Translations under genes and position numbers: made by a program | Notes under the pieces: generated by a model | Told to the model about the DNA's origin: nothing | The model's database searches: none | What the model saw: only the letters and a program-made list of their open reading frames with translations | Source of the DNA: Methylococcus sp. | GTDB lineage: Bacteria > Pseudomonadota > Gammaproteobacteria > Methylococcales > Methylococcaceae | Assembly: GCA_028688525.1 (NCBI GenBank) | Contig: JAQTYA010000028.1 | Location: 1 to 32,663 of the forward strand | Length of the DNA stretch: 32,663 nt | Reading direction: 5' to 3' | In this document: piece by piece, positions 8,610-17,564 of the stretch | Layout of the letters: each line of letters starts with the position of its first letter | How positions within the stretch are numbered: the stretch's first letter is position 1

Positions 8610-10574
8610 ATGCTGAGAGAAGCGACCGTAATATCGAACCTCGAACCGCCGCTGACCGCCTCGTACGTCGAATCTCCTCTCGATGCATCGATCCGCCGGG
8701 CCAAGGACCATTTGCTGAGTCTGCAACACCGAGAAGGCTATTGGGTTTTCGAGCTGGAAGCCGATTGCACCATCCCGGCCGAATACATCCTGATGATGCA
8801 CTTCATGGATGAACTCGACGGGCCGCTGCAAGCCAAGATCGCCAATTATCTGCGCGCCCATCAGAGCGCTGACGGCAGCTACCCCCTGTTCCAGGGCGGC
8901 GCCGGCGACATCAGCTGCACCGTCAAGGTTTATTACGCTCTCAAGCTGGCCGGCGATTCCATTGACGCCCCCCACATGAAGAAGGCGCGCGACTGGATTC
9001 TGGCCCTGGGCGGCGCGGCACGCTCCAACGTGTTCACTCGCATCATGCTCGCCATGTTCGAGCAGATTCCCTGGCGCGGCGTCCCCTTCATCCCGGTGGA
9101 AATCATGCTGCTGCCTAAGTGGTTTCCCTTTCACTTGGACAAGGTCTCGTACTGGTCACGCACGGTCATGGTGCCGCTGTTCATCCTGTGCAGCTACAAG
9201 GTGACCGCCCGCAATCCATCCAAGACCCATATCCGCGAACTGTTCACGGTAGACCCGCAGCAGGAGCGCCATTACTTCGACCACGTCAAGACGCCGCTTG
9301 GGCGCGTCATTCTCGGCCTGGAGCGTTTCGGCCGGTTGTTGGAACCGCTCATCCCGAACGCCATGCGCAAGAAGGCGACCCAGAAAGCCTTCGAGTGGTT
9401 CACAGCCCGCCTGAACGGTGTAGACGGGCTCGGCGCGATTTTCCCGGCTATGGTCAACGCCTACGAGGCGCTGGATTTCCTTGGAGTGCCGCCGGAAGAC
9501 GAGCGGCGGCGGATCGCCCGCGAATCCATCGAACGGCTGCTGGTGCTCCAGGGCGAAAGCGCCTACTGCCAGCCCTGCGTTTCGCCGATCTGGGATACCG
9601 CCCTCACCGCTCTTACCTTGCAGGAAGTGGCACGCCATACCGCCGACCTCCAGCTCGACGCATCGCTGCACAAAGGGCTGCAATGGCTCGCGTCGAAGCA
9701 GATCGACAAGGATGCGCCCGGCGACTGGCGGGTGAACCGGCCGCTCCTGGAAGGCGGCGGCTGGGCATTCCAGTTCGGCAACGACTACTATCCGGACGTC
9801 GACGACAGCGCCGTGGTGGCCCACGCACTGCACGGCTCCGGCGATCCGCGCTTCGACGAAACCCTGCGGCTGGCAGCCAACTGGATCGCCGGCATGCAAT
9901 CCAGCAACGGCGGTTTCGGCGCCTTCGATGTCGACAACACCTATTACTATCTCAATCTAATCCCCTTCGCCGACCACGGTGCCCTGCTCGACCCGCCGAC
10001 AGCCGACGTCAGCGCCCGCTGCGCCATGTTCCTCGCCAAATGGGTCAACCGGCAGCCGGAGCTGCGCCCCGTCCTGGAGCGAACTATCGAGTACCTGCGC
10101 CGGGAACAGGAATCAGACGGCTCCTGGTTCGGCCGCTGGGGCACCAACTACATCTACGGTACCTGGTCCGTATTGCTGGCCTACGAAGCCGCCGGCATTG
10201 CGACGGACGATCCCAGCGTGCGCCGAGCGGTAGCTTGGCTCAAGAGCGTGCAACGCGAAGACGGCGGCTGGGGCGAGGACAATTTCAGCTACCACGATAC
10301 CTCGTACCGGGGGCGCTTCCACACCAGCACGGCGTTCCAGACCGGCTTCGCACTGATCGCGCTGATGGCGGCAGGCGAAACCGCATCGGCCGAAGTTCAA
10401 GCCGGCGTAGACTACCTGCTGCGGCAACAACAAGCAGACGGCGTCTGGAACGACGAATGCTTCACCGCGCCCGGCTTTCCCCGCGTGTTCTATCTGAAAT
10501 ATCACGGCTACGACAAATTCTTCCCGCTATGGGCGCTGGCTCGTTACCGTAACGAACGCTACGCTCAGGCGTGA
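8610..10574 (+). CDS. shc: Squalene-hopene cyclase
   Basis: Shc is a monotopic membrane enzyme that cyclises squalene to hopene and hopanol. From the ATG at 8610 it is 654 aa, normal for the family (about 630-660). Translation can be extended upstream in frame over the squalene synthase gene, but that extension has no family similarity. The catalytic acid motif is D396-V-D-D399 (YYPDVDDSAVV). Several QW repeats are visible: QHREGYW near the N-terminus, QSADGSY, QSSNGGFGAFD, QESDGSW, QREDGGWGED and QQADGVW. A CAGGA Shine-Dalgarno precedes the start. The 29-nt gap after squalene synthase and the GTGA overlap with hpnG indicate one operon. Confidence 0.97.
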   Translation: MLREATVISNLEPPLTASYVESPLDASIRRAKDHLLSLQHREGYWVFELEADCTIPAEYILMMHFMDELDGPLQAKIANYLRAHQSADGSYPLFQGGAGDISCTVKVYYALKLAGDSIDAPHMKKARDWILALGGAARSNVFTRIMLAMFEQIPWRGVPFIPVEIMLLPKWFPFHLDKVSYWSRTVMVPLFILCSYKVTARNPSKTHIRELFTVDPQQERHYFDHVKTPLGRVILGLERFGRLLEPLIPNAMRKKATQKAFEWFTARLNGVDGLGAIFPAMVNAYEALDFLGVPPEDERRRIARESIERLLVLQGESAYCQPCVSPIWDTALTALTLQEVARHTADLQLDASLHKGLQWLASKQIDKDAPGDWRVNRPLLEGGGWAFQFGNDYYPDVDDSAVVAHALHGSGDPRFDETLRLAANWIAGMQSSNGGFGAFDVDNTYYYLNLIPFADHGALLDPPTADVSARCAMFLAKWVNRQPELRPVLERTIEYLRREQESDGSWFGRWGTNYIYGTWSVLLAYEAAGIATDDPSVRRAVAWLKSVQREDGGWGEDNFSYHDTSYRGRFHTSTAFQTGFALIALMAAGETASAEVQAGVDYLLRQQQADGVWNDECFTAPGFPRVFYLKYHGYDKFFPLWALARYRNERYAQA

Positions 10575-11281
10575 CGCGACTCGGTCTAGTCGTCGCCCTC
10601 CCAGCCGAATGCCGTACCCTGACACGGCAGCGGCTGCACCGGGGCGAAGTACATGCACTCAGCGATAGCCTTAGTGTCTGTCTCTCCGGCAGCGGCGCCG
10701 CCAACGCAGAAAAGGCATCGCACCGGCTGGCGAAAGAGGGCTGCACCGCTCTGGTCAGCTGGGGCTGCGCCGGTGCGCTGAGCAGTCACCTAGCCTCCGG
10801 CGACCTCGTCCTGCCGTCGGAGATCGCTTGTCCCGACGGCTCAATCCTGCCGATTGCCTCAGACTGGCAGCGCCGGGCAGTACGGCATGCCGAAACGCTG
10901 CGCTGCCGGCTGTCTACCGGCCGGCTGGCCGCCAGCGCTGGCGTGATCCACAGCCATGATGCCAAACGGGCGCTGGCCGGCAGCACCGGCGCCGAGGCCG
11001 TCGACATGGAGAGCGGCGCCGTCGCCCGCACCGCTGCGTCACTGGGACTGCCCGTGCTCGTGGTCCGCACCATCGCCGATCATGCCGAGCTGACGATTCC
11101 CCGTAGCGTACTGGACGCACTCGACCCCTACGGCGATACCCGGCTCCTGCGCCTCATGGGCAATCTGGCTCTGCGGCCGGGCGAACTTCCCGACCTGATC
11201 CGGCTGGCACTGGCATTCAAAGCCGCGTCGGCAACACTGCGTGCAATGAGTCCTCACCTGCACGCACCTGGAAACAGCTAA
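10571..11281 (+). CDS. hpnG: Adenosylhopane nucleosidase/phosphorylase HpnG
   Basis: HpnG belongs to the nucleoside phosphorylase/MTAN fold and removes adenine from adenosylhopane to give (phospho)ribosylhopane. The 236-aa product starts at GTG 10571, which overlaps the shc stop (GTGA). It shows LSGSGAANAEKA (about 39-49), SWGCAGAL (63-70), the substrate-binding AVDMESGAVAR (M146, E147) and the TIADHAE segment with D170, the position of the catalytic acid in this fold. A cytosolic nucleosidase of methionine salvage would look similar, but the position between shc and hpnN identifies it as HpnG. The released adenine could be reused by the apt product. Confidence 0.92.
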   Translation: MTRLGLVVALPAECRTLTRQRLHRGEVHALSDSLSVCLSGSGAANAEKASHRLAKEGCTALVSWGCAGALSSHLASGDLVLPSEIACPDGSILPIASDWQRRAVRHAETLRCRLSTGRLAASAGVIHSHDAKRALAGSTGAEAVDMESGAVARTAASLGLPVLVVRTIADHAELTIPRSVLDALDPYGDTRLLRLMGNLALRPGELPDLIRLALAFKAASATLRAMSPHLHAPGNS

Positions 11282-11288
11282 ACCTTCA

Positions 11289-13952
11289 ATGTCCAAAGGA
11301 AAAAAAAATAGAGTCCCGGAATCCCGGGCAAGCTTACTCATTCGCCTGATGCATGCTTGGGAATCCAGGGTACTGACCCATCCCTGGCTGGTCGTCTTCG
11401 TCGCCCTGGCGGCCTGCGGCTTGACCTTGGCATACACCATGAACAATCTGACCGTGAACACCAACACGGCAGATACGATTTCGACTGAGCTTCCATTTCA
11501 AAAAAACAGGATACGGCTCGAGACGGAATTCCCTCAGGACGTCTCTACCATCGTGCTGCTGGTAGAAGGCAAAACCCCGGAGCAGACTTCGGACGCCGTC
11601 GACGCACTGCAACAGGAATTGGCGCGGCAATCCGCGACGATCCAATCGGTCTACGTCCCGGACGGCGGCGACTTTTTCGCCCGCAACGGCTTGCTGTACC
11701 TAAGCCTCAAAGACCTGGAAAAAATCAGCCAGGATCTGTCCGCCGCCCAGCCTTTCTTCGGGAGGTTGGCGGAGGACAACAGCCTACGCGGCTTCTTCGG
11801 CATCTATGCCCAAGCGCTGGACGCCAAAGAATCGGACCTGCCGGTAGAACTGGGCGCATTCACCCGCAGGCTAACGGACGCGTTTCAAGCCGCCCTGGAC
11901 GGCCGCCCCTACCGCTTGTCTTGGCAGCAGCTGATCATGGGGCAGAAGGACGGGCTCGGCATCACCAAACGCTTCCTCGTCATCCGACCGAAACTGTTCT
12001 TCGAAGAAATGATGCCGGCGGCGAAATCCATAGCCGCGATCGACGACGCCATCAACGAAATCCGCGCCGGCGCACTGTCCTCGATCCAGGTACATAAGAC
12101 CGGCGAGGTCGTCCTCGAATACGAGGAAATGCTCACCGTACAGCAGAGCGTCACCATCGCCGGCGCGGCATCGACGGTGCTGGTCTGCCTCACTCTGTGG
12201 CTGGCTTACCGCTCCTTCAAGCTGATGTTCGCCACCTTCCTGACGCTAGGCATGGGGCTGGTGTTTTCCATGGGGTTCGCTACCGTGGCAATCGGCCAGC
12301 TCAACCTGATCTCGATCTCCTTCACCGTGCTGTTCATCGGCATGGGGGACGCTTATTCCTCTCATTTCTGCCTGCGTTACCGGGAACTGATCGTACGCGG
12401 CATGAAGCAGCGGGAAGCACTGCGCGAAACCTTCAGTTCCACCGGCTCGTCCCTAGTCCTGTGCACTCTCACGGCGGCCATCGGCCTGTATGCTTTCATC
12501 CCTACGGACTATTCCGGCGTGGCTGAACTGGGCGTCATCGCCGGCACCAGCATGTTCATCGCCCTTGCCACTACCTTCACAGTGCTGCCGGCTATCATGA
12601 ACATCCTGCCGTTCAAGCCGTCCCGCCGTGCCGCACAACACACGCCCAGCACCCTGAGCCGGGCCTTGATGTCGAACTGGCCGATGCGCTACGCCACACC
12701 GATCCGGGTCGTCACTATCATCCTGGGGATCGCTGCCTGCATGCTGCTGACCCGCGTCGTCATCGACTTCAACCCGATCAACCTGCGTGATCCGAACACC
12801 GAGTCGGTCAAAACTTTCCAGTACCTGTTGAAATCCCGCGACACTTCGCCGATGACGCTGGCTTCGCTCGCCGCCAACGAAAGCGAGGCCCGTGCCCGGA
12901 TAACGGCATTCGAGCGACTGTCCTCGGTCGATAGCGTACGCAGCATCTTCGACCTGATACCCGAGCAGCAGGACGAAAAGCTGGCTGCCATCGGCGATCT
13001 TGCACTGGTACTCGGACCGCAACTACAGAACTTCCCTGCGGCCTCCTCGATGCGCCCCAGCTTTCAGACGCTGGAAAAGCTCCATGCCGCTCTCGGCAAG
13101 CGGATGGCAAAAGGCGAAGACCGCGATGTCGCCGCACTGGACGCCACGCTTGAGAAGCTCATCGAACATCTGCGCGCACTGCCTCCGGAAACCGCCCAAG
13201 CCAACCTGGACACCCTCGAAAACAGCGTACTCGGCGGACTCAGGAAAACCATCGGCAGTCTCAATACCAGTCTTGAAGCCAGCCCGATCGGGATGGACAC
13301 CCTGCCTGAGGACGTCCGCGAGCGCTGGATCAGCAAGAACGGCCTCTATCGCCTGCAGATCTTCCCCAAGCAGGATCTGAGCGAACTGGAGCCCCTGCGG
13401 GAATTCATCCAGGAAGCCCAGACCGTGGATCCCGACGTCACCGACCTGCCGGTCACTTACCTGGAATCGATGGACGCCGTGATCGTCGCGTTTGCGCAAG
13501 CCTTCGGCACGGCGCTCGTCGCGATCACCCTGTTGCTGCTGCTGATCCTGCGTAACATCAAAGACACTCTACTGGTGCTGCTGCCGCTGCTGCTCGCTTC
13601 GCTGTTCACGGCGGCGGCGACGGTGCTCATCGGCGTCCCCTTTAATTTCGCCAACATCATCGCCCTGCCGCTGCTGTTCGGTCTGGGCGTCGACAACGGG
13701 ATTCACATGGCGCACCGGCTGCATTACCTGAACTCCGTGCATGGCGCCCTGCTGGATTCCAGCGAGGCCAAAGGTGTGTTCTACGGGGCTCTGACTACGG
13801 TATTCAGCTTCGCTAGCCTCGCTTTCACGCCGCACCCGGGCATGTCGTCCATGGGTATCTTGCTAGCCATCGGCCTAATGCTGTCGCTGGTCTGCGCGCT
13901 GGTGGTACTGCCGGCGTTCGCCGCGCGCCGGATCAAGGCCGGACGGGCATAG
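11289..13952 (+). CDS. hpnN: Hopanoid RND transporter HpnN
   Basis: HpnN is an inner-membrane RND (MMPL-like) protein implicated in moving hopanoids to the outer membrane. The 887-aa protein has the two-fold RND layout: TM1 at about 32-50, a first large periplasmic loop, and a TM bundle at about 288-440. A second periplasmic domain and a second TM bundle from about 732 to the end follow. Equivalent acidic residues occur in each bundle: D354 in FIGMGDAYSSH and D802 in GLGVDNGIHMAHR. The start codon is 7 nt after the hpnG stop and has a weak Shine-Dalgarno. A run of nine A residues at 11300-11308 lies in codons 4-7; M21 (11349) is an alternative start downstream of it. Confidence 0.94.
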   Translation: MSKGKKNRVPESRASLLIRLMHAWESRVLTHPWLVVFVALAACGLTLAYTMNNLTVNTNTADTISTELPFQKNRIRLETEFPQDVSTIVLLVEGKTPEQTSDAVDALQQELARQSATIQSVYVPDGGDFFARNGLLYLSLKDLEKISQDLSAAQPFFGRLAEDNSLRGFFGIYAQALDAKESDLPVELGAFTRRLTDAFQAALDGRPYRLSWQQLIMGQKDGLGITKRFLVIRPKLFFEEMMPAAKSIAAIDDAINEIRAGALSSIQVHKTGEVVLEYEEMLTVQQSVTIAGAASTVLVCLTLWLAYRSFKLMFATFLTLGMGLVFSMGFATVAIGQLNLISISFTVLFIGMGDAYSSHFCLRYRELIVRGMKQREALRETFSSTGSSLVLCTLTAAIGLYAFIPTDYSGVAELGVIAGTSMFIALATTFTVLPAIMNILPFKPSRRAAQHTPSTLSRALMSNWPMRYATPIRVVTIILGIAACMLLTRVVIDFNPINLRDPNTESVKTFQYLLKSRDTSPMTLASLAANESEARARITAFERLSSVDSVRSIFDLIPEQQDEKLAAIGDLALVLGPQLQNFPAASSMRPSFQTLEKLHAALGKRMAKGEDRDVAALDATLEKLIEHLRALPPETAQANLDTLENSVLGGLRKTIGSLNTSLEASPIGMDTLPEDVRERWISKNGLYRLQIFPKQDLSELEPLREFIQEAQTVDPDVTDLPVTYLESMDAVIVAFAQAFGTALVAITLLLLLILRNIKDTLLVLLPLLLASLFTAAATVLIGVPFNFANIIALPLLFGLGVDNGIHMAHRLHYLNSVHGALLDSSEAKGVFYGALTTVFSFASLAFTPHPGMSSMGILLAIGLMLSLVCALVVLPAFAARRIKAGRA

Positions 13953-13997
13953 TGTAGAATGCGGAATTTGACAATTTACCAATTCTAGAGGTTGTTG

Positions 13998-15386
13998 ATG
14001 TCGAGTCGTATTGCCGACCTGTTGACGGATCGCAGAGGAGAAAATTTCGATCTGCATGAGAAATATCTCAATACCCAGATGGTCAGGGTATTGAAAACAA
14101 TAGGTTACGACCGGGTGTACGTTCGAGCCCAAGGCGCTTACCTGTACGACGACAAGGATCAGGAATACCTGGACCTTCTCAGCGGCTTCGGCGTATTCGC
14201 CTTGGGCCGCAACCACCCCAAGGTGGTCGAAGCGCTCAAGGACGTGCTGGGCGCCCAGTTGCCCGATCTGGTCCAGATGGACGTATCGCTCTTGAGCGGG
14301 TTGCTGTCGGAAAAAATTCTGGCCCGCTGCCCCGGCGATTTGTCGCGGATGTTCTACTGCAACTCCGGCGCCGAAGCGGTGGAAGCCGCCATCAAGTTCG
14401 CCCGCTACACCACCAAGCGCGAAAAAATCGTATTTTGCGAACACGGCTTCCACGGCCTCACCCTGGGCGCGTTATCGCTGAATGGCGAACAGGTGTTCCG
14501 CGACGGTTTCGGCCCGCTGTTGCCGGCTTGCACAGCCGTGCCATTCAACGACCTTAGCGCCCTCGAAGCCGCCCTCCGCCACGGCGACGTGGCCGCCTTC
14601 ATCGTCGAGCCGATCCAGGGCAAGGGCGTCAATCTGCCCGACGACGACTACCTGGCCGAAGCCGCCCGCTTGTGCCGGAAGCACGGCACGCTGTTGGTGG
14701 CGGACGAAATCCAGACCGGCATCGGCCGTACCGGGAAATTCTGGGCCATCGAACACTGGGGAGTGGAACCCGATATGATCCTGATGGCCAAGGCGCTCTC
14801 CGGCGGGTTCATCCCGGTCGGCGCCGTCGCCATGAAAAAACACATCATGGAAGCCGTATTCAACCGGATGGACCGCGCCGTAGTCCATGGCTCCACGTTT
14901 TCTAAAAACAACATGGCAATGGCGGCCGGCATCGCCACCCTCGACGTCATCGAAGAAGAAGGCCTAGTCGAAAATGCGGCCCGGATCGGCGAGCAGATCA
15001 GCTCGGGCATCCGCGCCATGACCGACCGCTACGAGCTGCTGCACACGGTGCGGGGCAAGGGGATGATGATCGCGGTCGAATTCGGCGCACCGCGCAGCTT
15101 TTCGCTCAAAGCGGCCTGGAGCCTGCTGGAAACCGCCAACAAGGGATTGTTCAGCCAAATGATCACCATTCCGCTGTTCAAGAATCACCGCATCCTGAGC
15201 CAGGTGGCGGGCCACGGCATGAACGTGGTCAAGTTCCTGCCGCCGCTAGTGATCGGCCAGAAGGACGCCGACTGGATACTCCAGGCCATGGATGCGGTCA
15301 TCGCCGATTGCCACAAGGTGCCCGGCGCCATCTGGGACCTGGGCAAAAACCTGACCAGCCACGCCCTGAAAGCCAAGGCTGGCTGA
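13998..15386 (+). CDS. hpnO: Class III aminotransferase HpnO (aminobacteriohopanetriol synthesis)
   Basis: HpnO is a PLP enzyme that aminates the ribosyl-hopane side chain to give aminobacteriohopanetriol, the parent of the aminotetrols and aminopentols of methanotrophs. The 462-aa protein starts at ATG 13998 with an AGAGG Shine-Dalgarno; two in-frame TTG codons just upstream are rejected. Class III features are CNSGAEAVEAAIKFAR (PLP phosphate site), EHGFHGLTLGALS, VADEIQTGIGRTG and the PLP lysine K265 in LMAKALSGGFIP. Ornithine or other omega-aminotransferases share these features, so the substrate is assigned from its position after hpnN. A TTGACA (13968-13973) and a TAGAAT (13955-13960) lie in the 45-nt gap but not at promoter spacing, so it is probably read from the upstream operon. 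Confidence 0.88.
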   Translation: MSSRIADLLTDRRGENFDLHEKYLNTQMVRVLKTIGYDRVYVRAQGAYLYDDKDQEYLDLLSGFGVFALGRNHPKVVEALKDVLGAQLPDLVQMDVSLLSGLLSEKILARCPGDLSRMFYCNSGAEAVEAAIKFARYTTKREKIVFCEHGFHGLTLGALSLNGEQVFRDGFGPLLPACTAVPFNDLSALEAALRHGDVAAFIVEPIQGKGVNLPDDDYLAEAARLCRKHGTLLVADEIQTGIGRTGKFWAIEHWGVEPDMILMAKALSGGFIPVGAVAMKKHIMEAVFNRMDRAVVHGSTFSKNNMAMAAGIATLDVIEEEGLVENAARIGEQISSGIRAMTDRYELLHTVRGKGMMIAVEFGAPRSFSLKAAWSLLETANKGLFSQMITIPLFKNHRILSQVAGHGMNVVKFLPPLVIGQKDADWILQAMDAVIADCHKVPGAIWDLGKNLTSHALKAKAG

Positions 15387-15413
15387 TCCTTCACCCCAAC
15401 ACGACAGGTAGCC

Positions 15414-15794
15414 ATGTTCCCTCATGCCATCAAGCAACTCGCAAGTTCCGCGCTGGCGGTCGCCCTGTGCACGATCGCGTTCAGCCCAGCGGCCTGGAGC
15501 CATGCCGTCGTCACTGAGTCCTCACTGACCAGCCATCCAGTAAAGCCCAACCATCCCACCAAGGTCGTACTGTTCTTCAACTCCGGGGTAGAACTCGCCT
15601 TATCGCGAGTGTTCCTGGTCAGCAAAGGCGATGTATTCCATCCGGTTGAAATCGCCAACGGCAAGAAAGCCGGCGAAATGCTGGTCGACATTCCCCCCTT
15701 GGAGCCCGGCGACTATGCCCTGAAATACAAGGTGTTCGCGGCGGACGGCCACTTCACCGAAAACGTGATCCGGTTCCGCGTCGACAAACCGTAA
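15414..15794 (+). CDS. copC: CopC-family periplasmic copper-binding protein
   Basis: CopC proteins bind Cu(II) in the periplasm and deliver it to CopD or buffer it. The 126-aa precursor has a signal peptide ending at A-W-S, so the mature protein would begin with H30 (HAVVTESS). An N-terminal histidine is the first Cu(II) ligand in CopC proteins. The other expected Cu(II) motif, D-x-H, is present as D111-G-H113 in VFAADGHF. No Met-rich Cu(I) loop is visible, so it resembles the CopC class with only the Cu(II) site. The gene follows hpnO after 27 nt and precedes copD by 18 nt, so copper binding appears to be cotranscribed with the hopanoid genes. Confidence 0.9.
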   Translation: MFPHAIKQLASSALAVALCTIAFSPAAWSHAVVTESSLTSHPVKPNHPTKVVLFFNSGVELALSRVFLVSKGDVFHPVEIANGKKAGEMLVDIPPLEPGDYALKYKVFAADGHFTENVIRFRVDKP

Positions 15795-15812
15795 TTCGAG
15801 GTTCTACCACAC

Positions 15813-17489
15813 ATGTTCATACAAGGCCTGGCCAACTTCATCGATGATTTTCTCGGCGGCTTGATGCTGATCAGCTACGCGCTGATCGTCGGCAGCTTGA
15901 TCTGGGCCGCCTGGATTCTGCGGATATGGGATAGCTCGGCGGGCAAGTCTGCCGCCCCGCGGCCGGTCATCGCCATCTGCGTCAGGATACTCAAAGGCGG
16001 CGCGATCACGTTGGCCGCAATGCAGGGCACCAAGCTCCTGATCAAAGGCATGCTGCTCGCCGCAACGCTTGGCGACTTTCCTATCGGCGCCTATCTAGGC
16101 ACGGTTCAGTTCATTGCCGGGTTGCTGCGTCTAGTCCTGTCCTGCGGCTTCATCTATGTAGCGACTCAACTCGACGCGTCGCCGCATAACCGTACCGCTT
16201 GGAATACAGCAGCCGCCCTGACTGTACCGCTGGTGATCAGCGGCGCTTGGCTGGTGCATGGCGTAGGGCGTTTCGAACACCGCGAACAGCTCATGGCCAT
16301 GACGGTCATCCATCAGTTGGCCGCTGCGGTCTGGTTCGGCGGCGTCGCGCAGCTCTTGTTTCTATGGCATACCCGAAAAGCGGAGCAGGCGGCCCATGAG
16401 TTCTGGCCGCTGGCGATCACGCGTTTCGGCTGGCTTGGGGTCGCTTCGGTGCTGCTGCTGCTTTCCACAGGCTTGCCGCTGGCCATCGAATACATCGGTT
16501 CCCTGAACGGCTTGTTCGGCACCGGCTACGGAGCTTTGGTCGCAACCAAAGTAGCGCTCATGGGCGGCGCGCTCTATTTCGCCTACCGCAACCACAAGGC
16601 CGGAAAGGAATGGAAGCAGTTCGGCGCCTCGGCCGATCTCACCCGGAAAGTGCCCTATTTCATCGAAGCGGAGACCTTCGTTCTGGTAGGCGTGCTGTTC
16701 GTCGCCGCGACGCTATCCTCGCAGCCGCCGTCGGTGGACATCAAGGAGACCACCGCGACGGTTTCCGAAGTGGCCTATATGTTCTCGCCTCGCCTGCCGA
16801 AAATCAGCTCGCCAACCCACGAGCAGCTCCTGGCCGGGGAAGCGGGCCGGGTTGCCGTAGTGGACAAAGTGCCTTCGGTTGCTGCGACCGAGTGGTCGGA
16901 CTACAACCACAATATCTCCGGTATTTTCCTGACCGGCATGTGCCTGGTCGCAATGCTGTCCTATACGGGGCGTTTCCGCTGGACCAGTTATTGGCCGGTG
17001 GGCTTCATCGGGCTGAGCATCTTCCTGTTCTTCCGCAGCGATGCGGAAACTTGGCCGCTTGGGCCCATCGGCTTTTGGGAAAGCACTTTCGGCAACGGCG
17101 AGGTGTTCCAGCACCGCATTGCGACGCTGCTAGCCTTCCTGCTCGGCGTGATGGAACTGCGCGCCCGTACCCGGCCCGATGCGGACCGGCTGCGCTACAT
17201 GTTTCCGGTGCTGAGTGCGTTCGGCGGCATCCTGTTGTTGACTCACTCCCACGCAGAATTCGAGCTCCGGAGCGAATATTTGATCCAGTCGACGCACACT
17301 GCGATGGGTTTGCTGGCGGTTGTCGTAGCCAGCGGGCGCTGGCTGGAATTGAGATTGGCAGGAGCGTCAGAGTCGTCTTCGAAAACCATAGCCGGGTTCG
17401 ACGAAGGCCATGTCGCCGGCTTCCTATCGATCCTGGCCATGTTTATCATCGGCAACTTCCTGATGTTCTACAGGGAGCCTCTGTACTGA
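15813..17489 (+). CDS. copD: CopD-family copper transport membrane protein with long C-terminal membrane domain
   Basis: CopD proteins are multi-pass inner-membrane proteins that work with CopC in copper uptake. The first 310 residues or so match a CopD layout, with many TM helices and VIHQLAAAVWFGGVAQLLFLW, including the conserved W-x-G after a histidine. At 558 aa it is much longer than classical CopD/PcoD (about 300 aa). After a loop at about 315-360 comes a second hydrophobic domain with several TM helices and histidines in or near them: H366 (YNHN), H434 (FQHR), H478 and H480 (THSHAE), H495 (STHT). I do not recognise that domain; it could be a fused partner with its own copper site. This is the last gene before the terminator at 17511. 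Confidence 0.85.
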   Translation: MFIQGLANFIDDFLGGLMLISYALIVGSLIWAAWILRIWDSSAGKSAAPRPVIAICVRILKGGAITLAAMQGTKLLIKGMLLAATLGDFPIGAYLGTVQFIAGLLRLVLSCGFIYVATQLDASPHNRTAWNTAAALTVPLVISGAWLVHGVGRFEHREQLMAMTVIHQLAAAVWFGGVAQLLFLWHTRKAEQAAHEFWPLAITRFGWLGVASVLLLLSTGLPLAIEYIGSLNGLFGTGYGALVATKVALMGGALYFAYRNHKAGKEWKQFGASADLTRKVPYFIEAETFVLVGVLFVAATLSSQPPSVDIKETTATVSEVAYMFSPRLPKISSPTHEQLLAGEAGRVAVVDKVPSVAATEWSDYNHNISGIFLTGMCLVAMLSYTGRFRWTSYWPVGFIGLSIFLFFRSDAETWPLGPIGFWESTFGNGEVFQHRIATLLAFLLGVMELRARTRPDADRLRYMFPVLSAFGGILLLTHSHAEFELRSEYLIQSTHTAMGLLAVVVASGRWLELRLAGASESSSKTIAGFDEGHVAGFLSILAMFIIGNFLMFYREPLY

Positions 17490-17510
17490 AATACTCTATT
17501 AGACAGGCGC

Positions 17511-17540
17511 AAAAAAGGCATCCCGAAGGATGCCTTTTTT
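17511..17540. terminator. Bidirectional intrinsic terminator between copD and hpnM
   Basis: A perfect 13-bp stem AAAAAAGGCATCC / GGATGCCTTTTTT with a CGAA tetraloop has six T residues on either strand. It ends the long hopanoid-copper run on the plus strand and the converging MlaC-like gene on the minus strand. Confidence 0.93.
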
Positions 17541-17564
17541 ACAGACGGAACTCTGCAAATCCTG

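Noticed and set aside
9119-10552. 477-codon plus-strand frame inside shc
   Set aside because: Out-of-frame reading of the cyclase, very Arg-rich and without domains.
13955-13973. Promoter before hpnO (TTGACA and TAGAAT)
   Set aside because: The -10-like box lies upstream of the -35-like box, so they cannot form a promoter.
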